From Acanthosepion lycidas (taxonomy: Eukaryota > Mollusca > Cephalopoda > Sepiida > Sepiidae), in assembly GCA_963932145.1 (NCBI GenBank), contig OZ010588.1:102406012-102470011 (forward strand): a stretch of DNA of 64,000 nucleotides, written 5' to 3'. The notes under the pieces were generated by a model. That model saw only the letters and a list, made by a program, of their open reading frames with translations. It searched no databases and was not told the DNA's origin. Both the position numbers and the translations under genes were made by a program. Shown one piece after another: positions 19,881 to 36,700 of this stretch (its first letter is position 1; each line of letters opens with the position of its first letter).

Positions 19881-20825
19881 TGTCTACATATAAACAAACA
19901 TCATAACACCGACGTTGATAACCCAAAATATTTACCGCTTCTAAACTGTCGATATATCTGTTTCCATAGAACAAAACATCATAATACCGACGTTAATAAG
20001 CCAAGATAATTTTTCCTTATAAACTGTCGATATATCTGTATCCATAGAACCAAACATCATAACACCGACGTTTATGACCCAAGGTATTTATCCCTTATAA
20101 ACTGTCGATATATTAGTCTCCATATAAACAAACATCATAACACCGACCTTGATAACCCAAGGTATTTATCCCTTATAAACTGTCGATATATCTGTCTCCA
20201 TATAAACAAACAACATAACACCGACATTGATAACCCAAGGTATTTATCCCTTATAAACTGTCGATATATCTGTCTGCATATAAACAAACAACATAACACC
20301 GACATTGATAACCCAACGTATTTATCCCTTATAAACTGTCGATATATCTGTCTCCATATAAGCAAACATCATAACACCGACATTGATAACTCAACATATT
20401 CATCCCTTATAAACTGTCGATATATCTGTCTCCATATAAACAAACAACATAACACCGACATTGATAACCCGAGGTATTTATACCTTATAAACTGTCGATA
20501 TATCTGTCTGCATATAAACAAACAACATAACACCGACATTGATAATCAAAGGTACTTATACCTTATAAACTGTCGATATATCTGTCTCCATATAAACAAA
20601 CAATATAACACTGACATTGATAACTCAAGCTATTTATCCATTATAAAATGTCGATAAATCTGTCTCCATATAAACAAACATCATAAAACCGACGTCGATA
20701 TCCCAAGGTATTTATCCCTTATAAACTGTCGATATATCTCTCTCCATATAAACAAACATCATGACACCGACATTGATAACCCATGGTATTTATCCCTTAT
20801 AAACTGTCGATATATCTGTCTCCAT

Positions 20826-23800
20826 ATGAACAAACATCATGACACCGACTTTGATAACCCAACGTATTTATCCCTTATAAACTGTCGATATATCTCTCTC
20901 CATATAAACAATCATCATAAAAGCGACATTGATATCCCAATGTATTTATCCCTTACAAACAGTCGATATATCTGTCTCCATATGAACAAACATCATGACA
21001 CCGACGTTGATAACCCAACGTATTTATCCCTTATAAACTGTCGATATATCTGTCTCCATATGAACAAACATCATGACACCGACTTTGATAACCCAATGTA
21101 TTTATCCCTTATAAACTGTCGATATATCTCTCTCCATATAAACAATCATCATAAAACCGACATTGATATCCCAATGTATTTATCCCTTATATACTGTCGA
21201 TATATCTGTCTCCATATGAACAAACATCATGACACCGACGTTGATAACCCAACGTATTTATCCCTTATAAACTGTCGATATATCTCTCTCCATATAAACA
21301 AATATCATAACACCGACATTGATAACCCAAGGTATTTATCCCTTATAAACTGTCGATATATCTGTCTCCATATCAACAAACATCATGACACCGACGTTGA
21401 TAACCCAACGTATTTATCCCTTATAAACTGTCGATATATCTGTCTCCATATGAACAAACATCATGACACCGACGTTGATAACCCAACGTATTTATCCCTT
21501 ATAAACTGTCGATATATCTGTCTCCATATGAACAAACATCATGACACCGACTTTGATAACCGAACGTATTTATCCCTTATAAACTGTCGATATATCTGTC
21601 TCCATATAAACAATCATCATAACACCGACGTTTATGACCCAAGGTATTTATACCTTATAAACTGTCGATATATCTGTCTCCATATAAACAAACAACATAA
21701 CACCGACCTTGATAACCCAAATTATTTATCCCTTATAAACTGTCGATATATTAGTCTCCATATAAACAAACATCATAACACCGACCTTGATAACCCAAGG
21801 TATTTATCCCTTATAAACTGTCGATATATCTGTCTCCATATAAACAAACAACATAACACCGACATTGATAACCCAAGGTATTTATCCCTTATAAACTGTC
21901 GATATATCTGTCTCCATATAAGCAAACATCATAACACCGACATTGATAACTCAACATATTCATCCCTTATAAACTGTCGATATATCTGTCTCCATATAAA
22001 CAAACAACATAACACCGACATTGATAACCCGAGGTATTTATCCCTTATAAACTGTCGATATATCTGTCTGCATATAAACAAACAACATAACACCGACATT
22101 GATAATCAAAGGTACTTATACCTTATAAACTGTCGATATATCTGTCTCCATATAAACAAACAACATAACACCGACATTGATAACTCAAGCTATTTATCCA
22201 TTATAAAATGTCGATAAATCTGTCTCCATATAAACAAACATCATAAAACCGACGTCGATATCCCAAGGTATTTATCCCTTATAAACTGTCGACATATCTG
22301 TCTCCATATAAACAAACAACATAACACTGACGTTGATAACCCAACGTATTTATCACTTATAAACTGTCGATATATCTCTCTCCATATAAACAAACATCAT
22401 GACACCGACATTGATAACCCAACGTATTTATCCCTTATAAACTGTCGATATATCTGTCTCCATATAAACAATCATCATAACACCGACATTGATAACCCAA
22501 GGTATTTATCCCTTATAAACTGTCGATATATCTGTCTCCATATGAACAAACATCATGACACCGACTTTGATAACCCAACGTATTTATCCCTTATAAACTG
22601 TCGATATATCTCTCTCCATATAAACAATCATCATAAAAGCGACAATGATATCCCAATGTATTTATCCCTTACAAACTGTCGATATATCTGTCTCCATATG
22701 AACAGACATCATGACACCGACGTTGATAACCCAACGTATTTATCCCTTATAAACTGTCGATATATCTGTCTCCATATGAACAAACATCATGACACCGACT
22801 TTGATAACCCAATGTATTTATCCCTTATAAACTGTCGATATATCTCTCTCCATATAAACAATCATCATAAAACCGACATTGATATCCCAATGTATTTATC
22901 CCTTATATACTGTCGATATATCTGTCTCCATATGAACAAACATCATGACACCGACGTTGATAACCCAACGTATTTATCCCTTATAAACTGTCGATATATC
23001 TCTCTCCATATAAACAAACATCATAACACCGACATTGATAACCCAAGGTATTTATCCCTTATAAACTGTCGATATATCTGTCTCCATATCAACAAACATC
23101 ATGACACCGACTTTGATAACCCAACGTATTTATCCCTTATAAACTGTCGATATATCTGTCTCCATATAAACAAACATCATGACACCGACGTTGATAACCC
23201 AACGTATTTATCCCTTATAAACTGTCGATATATCTGTCTCCATATGAACAAACATCATGACACCGACTTTGATAACCGAACGTATTTATCCCTTATAAAC
23301 TGTCGATATATCTGTCTCCATATAAACAAACATCATAAAACCGACGTCGATATCCCAAGGTATTTATCCCTTATAAACTGTCGACATATCTGTCTCCATA
23401 TAAACAAACAACATAACACTGACGTTGATAACCCAACGTATTTATCACTTATAAACTGTCGATATATCTCTCTCCATATAAACAAACATCATGACACCGA
23501 CATTGATAACCCAACGTATTTATCCCTTATAAACTGTCGATATATCTGTCTCCATATAAACAATCATCATAACACCGACATTGATAACCCAAGGTATTTA
23601 TCCCTTATAAACTGTCGATATATCTGTCTCCATATGAACAAACATCATGACACCGACTTTGATAACCCAACGTATTTATCCCTTATAAACTGTCGATATA
23701 TCTCTCTCCATATAAACAATCATCATAAAAGCGACAATGATATCCCAATGTATTTATCCCTTACAAACTGTCGATATATCTGTCTCCATATGAACAGACA

Positions 23801-24614
23801 TCATGACACCGACGTTGATAACCCAACGTATTTATCCCTTATAAACTGTCGATATATCTGTCTCCATATGAACAAACATCATGACACCGACTTTGATAAC
23901 CCAATGTATTTATCCCTTATAAACTGTCGATATATCTCTCTCCATATAAACAATCATCATAAAACCGACATTGATATCCCAATGTATTTATCCCTTATAT
24001 ACTGTCGATATATCTGTCTCCATATGAACAAACATCATGACACCGACGTTGATAACCCAACGTATTTATCCCTTATAAACTGTCGATATATCTCTCTCCA
24101 TATAAACAAACATCATAACACCGACATTGATAACCCAAGGTATTTATCCCTTATAAACTGTCGATATATCTGTCTCCATATCAACAAACATCATGACACC
24201 GACTTTGATAACCCAACGTATTTATCCCTTATAAACTGTCGATATATCTGTCTCCATATAAACAAACATCATGACACCGACGTTGATAACCCAACGTATT
24301 TATCCCTTATAAACTGTCGATATATCTGTCTCCATATGAACAAACATCATGACACCGACTTTGATAACCGAACGTATTTATCCCTTATAAACTGTCGATA
24401 TATCTGTCTCCATATAAACAATCAACATAACACCGACATTGATAACCCAAGGTATTTATCCCTTATAAAATGTCGATATATCTGTCTCCATATAAACAAT
24501 CATCATAAAACCGACATTCATATCCCAATGTATTTATCCCTTATAAACTGTCGATATATCTGTCTCCATATGAACAAACATCATGACACCGACGTTGATA
24601 ACCCAACGTATTAA
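20826..24614. repeat. Higher-order repeat block I (14- and 22-monomer shifts)
   Basis: The rare variant AACAGACATC occurs at 22,701 and again at 23,793, a shift of 1,092 bp (14 x 78). Flanking variants agree over the whole interval. The monomer series beginning at 20,826 recurs from 22,542, a shift of 1,716 bp (22 x 78), with somewhat more differences. This shows nested unequal exchange or segmental amplification. Confidence 0.85.
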
Positions 24615-25582
24615 TCCCTTATAAACTGTCGATATATCTCTCTCCATATGAACAAACATCATGACACCGACGTTGATAACCCAACGTATTTATCCCTTAT
24701 AAACTGTCGATATATCTGTCTCCATATGAACAAACATCATGACACCGACTTTGATAACCCAACGTATTTATCCCTTATAAAATGTCGATATATCTGTCTC
24801 CATATAAACAATCATCATAAAACCGACATTCATATCCCAATGTATTTATCCCTTATAAACTGTCGATATATCTGTCTCCATATGAACAAACATCATGACA
24901 CCGACGTTGATAACCCAACGTATTAATCCCTTATAAACTGTCGATATATCTCTCTCCATATGAACAAACATCATGACACCGACGTTGATAACCCAACGTA
25001 TTTATCCCTTATAAACTGTCGATATATCTGTCTCCATATGAACAAACATCATGACACCGACTTTGATAACCCAACGTATTTATCCCTTATAAACTGTCGA
25101 TATATCTCTCTCCATATAAACAATCATCATAAAACCGACATTGATATCCCAATGTATTTATCCCTTATAAACTGTCGATATATCTGTCTCTATATGAACA
25201 AACATCATGACACCGACTTTGATAACCGAACGTATTTATCCCTTAAAAACTGTCGATATATCTGTCTCCATATAAACAAACATCATGACACCGACGTTGA
25301 TAACCCAAGGTATTTATCTCTTATAAACTGTCCATATATCTGTCTCCATATAAACAATCATCATAACACCGACATTGATAACCCAACGTATTTATCCCTT
25401 ATAAACTGTCGATATATCCGTCTCCATATGAACAAACATCATGACACCGATTTGATAACCCAACGTATTTATCCCTTATAAACTGTCGATATATCTGTCT
25501 CCATATAAAGAATCAACATAACACCGACATTGATAACCCAAGGTATTTATCCCTTATAAACTGTCGATATATCTGTCTCCAT

Positions 25583-28500
25583 ATGAACAAACATCATGAC
25601 ACCGACGTTGATAACCCAACGTATTTATCCCTTATAAACTGTCGATATATCTGTCTCCATATGAACAAACATCATGACACCGACTTTGATAACCCAACGT
25701 ATTTATCCCTTATAAACTGTGGATATATCTCTCTCCATATAAACAATCATCATAAAACCGACATTGATATCCCAATGTATTTATCCCTTATAAACTGTCG
25801 ATATATCTGTCTCCATATGAACAAACATCATGACACCGACTTTGATAAACCAACGTATTTATCCCTTATAAACTGTCGATATATCTCTCTCCATATAAAC
25901 AATCATCATAACACCGACATTGATAACCCAAGGTATTTATCCCTTATAAACTGTCGATATATCTGTCTCCATATGAACAAACATCATGACACCGACTTTG
26001 ATAACCCAACGTATCTATCCCTTATAAACTGTCGATATATCTGTCTCCATATAAACAAACAACATAACACAGGCGTTGATAACCCAAGGTATTTATCTCT
26101 TATAAACTGTCCATATATCTCTCTCCATATAAACAATCAACATAACACCGACATTGATAACCCAAGGTATTTATCCCTTATAAAATGTCGATATATCTGT
26201 CTCCATATGAACAAACATCATGACAACGACTTTGATAACCCAACGTATTTATCCCTTATAAACTGTCGATATATCTCTCTCCATATAAACAATCATCATA
26301 AAACCGACATTGATATCCCAATGTATTTATCCCTTATAAACTGTCGATATATCTGTCTCCATATGAACAAATATCATGACACCGACTTTGATAAACCAAC
26401 GTATTTATCCCTCATAAACTGTCGATATATCTGTCTCCATATGAACAAACATCATGACACCGACTTTGATAACCCAACGTATTTATCCCTTATAAACTGT
26501 CGATATATCTGTCTCCATATAAACAAACATCATGACACCGACGTTGATAGCCCAACGTATTTATCCCTTATAAACTGTCGATATATCTGTCTCCATATGA
26601 ACAACCATCATGACACCGACCTTGATAACCCAACGTATTTATCCCTTATAAACTGTCGATATATCTGTCTCCATATGAACAAACATCATGACACCGACTT
26701 TGATAACCGAACGTATATATCCGTTATAAACTGTCGATATATCTGTCTCCATATAAACAAACAACATAACACCGGCGTTGATAACCCAAGTTATTTATCT
26801 CTTATAAACTGTCGATATATCTCTCTCCATATAAACAATCAACATAACACCGACATTGATAACCCAAGGTATTTATCCCTTATAAAATGTCGATATATCT
26901 GTCTCCATATAAACAATCATCATAAAACCGACATTGATATCCCAATGTATTTATCCCTTATAAACTGTCGATATATCTGTCTCCATATGAACAAACATCA
27001 TGACACCGACTTTGATAACCAACGTATTTATCCCTTATAAACTGTCGATATATCTCTCTCCATATAAACAATCATCATAAAACCGACATTCATATCCCAA
27101 TGTATTTATCCCTTATAAACTGTCGATATATCTGTCTCCATATGAACAAACATCATGACACCGACGTTGATAACCCAACGTATTTATCCCTTATAAACTG
27201 TCGATATATCTGTCTCCATATGAACAAACATCATGACACTGACTTTGATAACCCAACGTATTTATCCCTTATAAACTGTCGATATATCTGTCTCCATATA
27301 AACAAACATCATGACACCGACGTTGATAACCCAAGGTATTTATCTCTTATAAAGTGTCGATATATCAGTCTCCATATAAACAATCATCATAACACCGACA
27401 TTGATAACCCAACGTATTTATCGCTTATAAACTGTCGATATATCGGTCTCCATATGAACAAACATCATGACACCGACGTTGATAACCCAACGTATTTATC
27501 CCTTATAAACTGTCGATATATCTGTCTCCATGTGAACAAACATCATGACACCGACTTTGATAGCCAACGTATTTATCCCTTATAAACTGTCGATATATCT
27601 GTCTCCATATAAACAAACAACATAACACCGGCGTTGGTAACCCAAGGTATTTATCTCTTATAAACTGTCGATATATCTGTCTCCATATAAACAATCAACA
27701 TAACACCGACATTGATAACCCAAGGTATTTATCCCTTATAAACTGTCGTTATATCTGTCTCCATATGAACAAACATCATGACACCGACGTTGATAACCCA
27801 ACGTATTTATCCCTTATAAACTGACGATATATCTGTCTCCATATGAACAAACATCATGACACCGACTTTGATAACGCAACGTTTTTATCCCTTATAAACT
27901 GTCGATATATCTGTCTCCATATAAACAAACAACATAACATCGGCGTTGATAACCCAAGGTATTTATCTCTTATAAACTGTCGATATATCTGTCTCCATAT
28001 AAACAATCAACATAACACCGACATTGATAACCCAAGGTATTTATCCCTTATAAACTGTCGATATATCTGTCTCCATATGAACAAACATCATGACACCGAC
28101 GTTGATAACCCGACGTATTTATCCCTTATAAACTGTCGATATATCTGTCTCCATATGAACAAACATCATGACACCGACTTTGATAACCCAACGTATTCAT
28201 CCCTTATAAACTGTGGATATATCTCTCTCCATATAAACAATCATCATAAAACCGACATTGATATCCCAATGTATTTATCCCTTATAAACTGTCGATATAT
28301 CTGTCGCCATATGAACAAACATCATGACACCGACTTTGATAAACCAACGTATTTATCCCTTATAAACTGTCGATATATCTCTCTCCATATAAACAATCAT
28401 CATAACACCGACATTGATAACCCAAGGTATTTATCCCTTATAAACTGTCGATATATCTGTCTCCATATGAACAAACATCATGACACCGACTTTGATAACC

Positions 28501-31500
28501 CAACGTATCTATCCCTTATAAACTGTCGATATATCTGTCTCCATATAAACAAACAACATAACACAGGCGTTGATAACCCAAGGTATTTATCTCTTATAAA
28601 CTGTCCATATATCTCTCTCCATATAAACAATCAACATAACACCGACATTGATAACCCAAGGTATTTATCCCTTATAAAATGTCGATATATCTGTCTCCAT
28701 ATGAACAAACATCATGACAACGACTTTGATAACCCAAAGTATTTATCCCTTATAAACTGTCGATATATCTCTCTCCATATAAACAATCATCATAAAACCG
28801 ACATTGATATCCCAATGTATTTATCCCTTATAAACTGTCGATATATCTGTCTCCATATGAACAAATATCATGACACCGACTTTGATAAACCAACGTATTT
28901 ATCCCTCATAAACTGTCGATATATCTGTCTCCATATGAACAAACATCATGACACCGACTTTGATAACCCAACGTATTTATCCCTTATAAACTGTCGATAT
29001 ATCTTTCTCCATATAAACAAACATCATGACACCGACGTTGATAGCCCAACGTATTTATCCCTTATAAACTGTCGATATATCTGTCTCCATATGAACAACC
29101 ATCATGACACCGACCTTGATAACCCAACGTATTTATCCCTTATAAACTGTCGATATATCTGTCTCCATATGAACAAACATCATGACACCGACTTTGATAA
29201 CCGAACGTATATATCCGTTATAAACTGTCGATATATCTGTCTCCATATAAACAATCATCATAACACCGACATTGATAACCCAAGGTATTTATCCCTTATA
29301 AACTGTCGATATATCTGTCTCCATATAAACAAACAACATAACACCGGCGTTGATAACCCAAGTTATTTATCTCTTATAAACTGTCGATATATCTCTCTCC
29401 ATATAAACAATCAACATAACACCGACATTGATAACCCAAGGTATTTATCCCTTATAAAATGTCGATATATCTGTCTCCATATAAACAATCATCATAAAAC
29501 CGACATTGATATCCCAATGTATTTATCCCTTATAAACTGTCGATATATCTGTCTCCATATGAACAAACATCATGACACCGACTTTGATAACCAACGTATT
29601 TATCCCTTATAAACTGTCGATATATCTCTCTCCATATAAACAATCATCATAAAACCGACATTCATATCCCAATGTATTTATCCCTTATAAACTCTCGATA
29701 TATCTGTCTCCATATGAACAAACATCATGACACCGACGTTGATAACCCAACGTATTTATCCCTTATAAACTGTCGATATATCTGTCTCCATATGAACAAA
29801 CATCATGACACCGACTTTGATAACCCAACGTATTTATCCCTTATAAACTGTCGATATATCTGTCTCCATATAAACAAACATCATGACACCGACGTTGATA
29901 ACCCAAGGTATTTATCTCTTATAAACTGTCGATATATCAGTCTCCATATAAACAATCATCATAACACCGACATTGATAACCCAACGTATTTATCGCTTAT
30001 AAACTGTCGATATATCGGTCTCCATATGAACAAACATCATGACACCGACGTTGATAACCCAACGTATTTATCCCTTATAAACTGTCGATATATCTGTCTC
30101 CATATGAACAAACATCATGACACCGATTTTGATAGCCAACGTATTTATCCCTTATAAACTGTCGATATATCTGTCTCCATATAAACAAACAACATAACAC
30201 CGGCGTTGATAACCCAAGGTATTTATCTCTTATAAACTGTCGATATATCTGTCTCCATATAAACAATCAACATAACACCGACATTGATAACCCAAGGTAT
30301 TTATCCCTTATAAACTGTCGTTATATCTGTCTCCATATGAACAAACATCATGACACCGACGTTGATAACCCAACGTATTTATCCCTTATAAACTGACGAT
30401 ATATCTGTCTCCATATGAACAAACATCATGACACCGACTTTGATAACGCAACGTTTTTATCCCTTATAAACTGTCGATATATCTGTCTCCATATAAACAA
30501 ACAACATAACATCGGCGTTGATAACCCAAGGTATTTATCTCTTATAAACTGTCGATATATCTGTCTCCATATAAACAATCAACATAACACCGACATTGAT
30601 AACCCAAGGTATTTATCCCTTATAAACTGTCGATATATCTGTCTCCATATGAACAAACATCATGACACCGACGTTGATAACCCAACGTATTTATCCCTTA
30701 TAAACTGTCGATATATCTGTCTCCATATGAACAAACATCATGACACCGACTTTGATAACCCAACGTATTCATCCCTTATAAACTGTGGATATATCTCTCT
30801 CCATATAAACAATCATCATAAAACCGACATTGATATCCCAATGTATTTATCCCTTATAAACTGTCGATATATCTGTCGCCATATGAACAAACATCATGAC
30901 ACCGACTTTCATAAACCAACGTATTTATCCCTTATAAACTGTCGATATATCTCTCTCCATATAAACAATCATCATAACACCGACATTGATAACCCAAGGT
31001 ATTTATCCCTTATAAACTGTCGATATATCTGTCTCCATATGAACAAACATCATGACACCGACTTTGATAACCCAACGTATTTATCCCTTATGAACTGTCG
31101 ATATATCTGTCTCCATATAAACAAACATCATGACACCGACGTTGATAACCCAACGTATTTATCCCTTATAAACTGTCGATATATCTGTCTCCATATAAAC
31201 AAACAACATAACACCGGCGTTGATAACCCAAGGCATTTATCTCTTATAAACTGTCGATATATCTGTCTCCTTATAAACAATCAACATAACACCGACATTG
31301 ATAAACCAAGGTGTTTATCCCTTATAAACTGTCGATATATCTGTCTCCATATGAACAAACATCATGACACCGACGTTGATAACCCAACGTATTTATCCCT
31401 TATAAACTGTCGATATATCTGTCTCCATATGAACAAACATCATGACACCGACTTTGATAACCCAACGTATTTATCCCTTATAAACTGTCGATATATCTGT

Positions 31501-32560
31501 CTACATATGAACAAACATCATGACACCGACGTTGATAAACCAACGTATTTATCCCTTATAAACTGTCGATATATCTGTCTCCATATAAACAATCATCATA
31601 ACACTGACATTGATAACCCAAGGTATTTATCCCTTATAAACTGTCGATATATCTGTCTCCATATGAACAAACATCATGACACCGACTTTGATAACCCAAC
31701 GTATTTATCCCTTATAAACTGTCGATATATCTCTCTCCATATAAACAATCATCATAAAAGCGACATTGATATCCCAATGTATTTATCCCTTATAAACTGT
31801 CGATATATCTGTCTCCATATGAACAAACATCATGACACCTACGTTGATAACCCAACGTATTTATCCCTTATAAACTGTCGATATATCTGTCTCCATATGA
31901 ACAAACATCATGACACCGACTTTGATAACCCAACGTATTTATCCCTTATAAACTGTCGATATATCTGTCTCCATATAAACAAACAACATAACATCGGCGT
32001 TGATAACCCAAGGTATTTATCTCTTATAAACTGTCGATATATCTGTCTCCATATAAACAATCAACATAACACCGACATTGATAACCCAAGGTATTTATCC
32101 CTTATAAACTGTCGATATATCTGTCTACATATGAACAAACATCATGACACCGACGTTGATAACCCAACGTATTTATCCCTTATAAACTGTCGATATATCT
32201 GTCTCCATATGAACAAACATCATGACACCGACTTTGATAACCCAACGTATTCATCCCTTATAAACTGTGGATATATCTCTCTCCATATAAACAATCATCA
32301 TAAAACCGACATTGATATCCCAATGTATTTATCCCTTATAAACTGTCGATATATCTGTCTCCATATGAACAAACATCATGACACCGACTTTGATAAACCA
32401 ACGTATTTATCCCTTATAAACTGTCGATATATCTCTCTCCATATAAACAATCATCATGACACCGACTTTTATAACCGAACGTCTTTATCCCTTATAAACT
32501 GTCGATATATCTGTCTCCATATAAACAAACATCATGACACCGACGTTGATAAACCAACGT
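25583..32560. repeat. Higher-order repeat block II (2,494 / 2,572 / 1,482-bp shifts)
   Basis: A private variant, CTGTGGATATATCTC instead of CTGTCGATATATCTC, marks positions 25,721, 28,215, 30,787 and 32,269. Shifts are 2,494, 2,572 and 1,482 bp. The first two units differ by exactly 78 bp, i.e. one extra monomer near 29,240, and both are 2 bp short of a multiple of 78 because the same two 1-bp deletions (GATAACCAACG near 27,017 / 29,589 and GATAGCCAACG near 27,561 / 30,133) were copied with them. Confidence 0.88.
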
Positions 32561-33725
32561 AATTATCCCTTATAAACTGTCGATATATCTGTCTCCATAT
32601 AAACAATCATCATAACACCGACATTGATAACCCAAGGTATTTATCCCTTATAAACTGTCGATATATCTGTCTCCATATGAACAAACATCATGACACCGAC
32701 TTTGATAACCCAACGTATTTATCCCTTATAAACTGTCGATATATCTCTCTCCATATAAACAATCATCATAAAAGCGACATTGATATCCCAATGTATTTAT
32801 CCCTTATAAACTGTCGATATATCTGTCTCCATATGAACAAACATCATGACACCGACGTTGATAACCCAACGTATTTATCCCTTATAAACTGTCGATATAT
32901 CTTTCTCCATATGAACAAACATCATGACACCGACTTTGATAACCCAACGTATTTATCCCTTATAAACTGTCGATATATCTGTCTCCATATGAACAAACAT
33001 CATGACACCGACGTTGATAACCCAACGTATTTATCCCTTATAAACTGTCGATATATCTGTCTCCATATGAACAAACATCATGACACCGACTTTGATAACC
33101 GAACGTATTTTTCCCATATAAACTGTCGATATATCTGTCTCCATATAAACAATCATCATAACACCGACATTGATAACCCAAGGTATTTATCCCTTATAAA
33201 CTGTCGATATATCTGGCTCCATATGAACAAACATCATGACACCGACTTTGATAACACAACGTATTTATCCCTTATAAACTGTCGATATATCTGTCTCCAT
33301 ATAAACAAACAACATAACACCGGCGTTGATAACCCAAGTTATTTATCTCTTATAAACTGTCGATATATCTCTCTTCATATAAACAATCAACATAACACCG
33401 ATATTGATAACCCAAGGTATTTATCCCTTGTAAAATGTCGATATATCTGTCTCCATATAAACAATCATCATAAAACCGACATTGATATCCCAATGTATTT
33501 ATCCCTTATAAACTGTCGATATATCTGTCTCCATATAAACAATCATCATCACACCGACATTGATAACCCAAGGTATTTATCCCTTATAAACTGTCGATAT
33601 ATCTGTCTCCATATGAACAAACATCATGACACCGACTTTGATAACCAACGTATTTATCCCTTATAAACTGTCGATATATCTCTCTCCATATAAACAATCA
33701 TCATAAAAGCGACATTGATATCCCA

Positions 33726-36700
33726 ATGTATTTATCCCTTATAAACTGTCGATATATCTCTCTCCATATAAACAAACATCATAACACCGACATTGATAAC
33801 CCAACGTATTTATCCCTTATAAACTGTCGATATCTCTGTCTCCATATGAACAAACATCATGACACCGACATTGATAACCCAACGTATTTATCCCTTATAA
33901 ACTGTCGATATATCTCTCTCCATATAAACAATCATCATAAAACCGACATTGATATCCCAATGTATTAAGCCCTTATAAACTCTCGATATATCTGTCTCCA
34001 TATGAACAAACATCATGACACCGACGTTGATAACCCAACGTATTTATCTCTTATAAACTGTCGATATATCTGTCTCCATATGAACAACATCATAACACCG
34101 ACATTGATATCCCAAGGTATTTATCCCTTATAAACTGTCGATATATCTGTCTCCATATGAACAAACATCATGACACCGACGTTGATAACCCAACGTATTT
34201 ATCCCTTATAAACTGTCGATATATCTCTCTCCATATAAACAATCATCATAACAACAACATTGATAACCCAAGGTATTTATCCCTTATAAACTATCGATAT
34301 ATCTGTCTCCATGTGAACAAACATCATGACACCGACTTTGATAACCCAACGTATTTATACCTTATAAACTGTCGATATATCTCTCTCCATATAAACAATC
34401 ATCATAACACCGACATTGATAACCCAAGCTATTTATCCCTTATAAACTGTCGATATAACTGTCTCCATATGAACAAACATCATGACACCGACTTTGGCAA
34501 CCCAACGTATTTATCCCTTATAAACTGTCGATATATCTCTCTCCATATAAACAAACATCATAACACCGACATTGATAACCCAAGCTATTTATCCCTTATA
34601 AACTGTCGATATATCTGTCTCCATATGAACAAACATCATGACACCGACTTTGATAACCCAACGTATTTATCCCTTATAAACTGTCGATATATCTGTCTCC
34701 ATATAAACAAACATTATGACACCGACGTTGATAACCCAACGTATTTATCCCTTAAAAACTGTCGATATATCTGTCTCCATATGAACAAACATCATGACAC
34801 CGACTTTGTTAACCCAATGTATTTATCCCTTATAAACTGTCGATATATCTCTCTCCATATAAACAATCATCGAAAAAGCGACATTGATATCCCAATGTAT
34901 TTATCCCTTATAAACTGTCGATATATCTGTCTCCATATGAACAAACATCATGACACCGACGTTGATAATCCAACGTATTTATCCCTTATAAACTGTCGAT
35001 ATATCTGTCTCCATATGAACAATCATCATGACACCGACGTTGATAACCCAACGTATTTATCCCTTATAAACTGTCGATATATCTCTCTCCATATAAACAA
35101 TCATCATAACACCGACATTGATAACCCAAGGTATTTATCCCTTATAAACTATCGATATATCTGTCTCCATATGAACAAACATCATGACACCGACTTTGAT
35201 AACCCAACGTATTTATACCTTATAAACTGTCGATATATCTCTCTCCATATAAACAATCATCATAACACCGACATTGATAACCCAAGGTATTTATCCCTTA
35301 TAAACTGTCGATATATCTGTCTCCATATGAACAAACATCATGACACCGACTTTGATAACCCAACGTATTTATCCCTTATAAACTGTCGATATATCTCTCT
35401 CCATATAAACAAACATCATAACACCGACATTGATAACCCAAGGTATTTATCTCTTATAAACTGTCGATATATCTGTCTCCATATGAACAAACATCATGAC
35501 ACCGACTTTGATAACCCAACGTATTTATCCCTTATAAACTGTCGATATATCTGTCTCCATATGAACAAACATCATGACACCGACTTTGATAACCCAACGT
35601 ATTTATCCCTTATAAACTGTCGATATATCTGTCTCCATATAAACAAACATCATGACACCGACGTTGATAACCCAACGTATTTATCCCTTATAAACTGTCG
35701 ATATATCTGTCTCCATATGAACAAACATCATGACACCGACTTTGATAACCCAACGTATTTATCCCTTATAAACTGTCGATATATCTCTCTCCATATAAAC
35801 AATCATCGTAAAAGCGACATTGATATCCCAATGTATTTATCCCTTATAAACTGTCGATATATCTGTCTCCATATGAACAAACATCATGACACCGACGTTG
35901 ATAACCCAACGTATTTCTCCCTTATAAACTGTCGATATATCTGTCTCCATATGAACAAACATCATGACACCGACTTTGATAACCCAACGTATTTATCCCT
36001 TATAAACTGTCGATATATCTGTCTCCATATAAACAATCATCATCACACCGACATTGATAACCCAAGGTATTTATCCCTTATAAACTGTCGATATATCTGT
36101 CTCCATATGAACAAACATCATGACACCGACTTTGATAAGCAACGTATTTATCCCTTATAAACTGTCGATATATCTCTCTCCATATAAACAATCATCATAA
36201 AAGCGACATTGATATCCCAATGTATTTATCCCTTATAAACTGTCGATATATCTCTCTCCATATAAACAAACATCATAACACCGACATTGATAACCCAACG
36301 TATTTATCCCTTATAAACTGTCGATATCTCTGTCTCCATATGAACAAACATCATGACACCGACATTGATAACCCAACGTATTTATCCCTTATAAACTGTC
36401 GATATATCTCTCTCCATATAAACAATCATCATAAAATCGACATTGATATCCCAATGTATTTAGCCCTTATAAACTCTCGATATATCTGTCTCCATATGAA
36501 CAAACATCATGACACCGACGTTGATAACCCAACGTATTTATCTCTTATAAACTGTCGATATATCTGTCTCCATATGAACAACATCATAACACCGACATTG
36601 ATATCCCAAGGTATTTATCCCTTATAAACTGTCGATATATCTGTCTCCATATGAACAAACATCATGACACCGACGTTGATAACCCAACGTATTTATCCCT

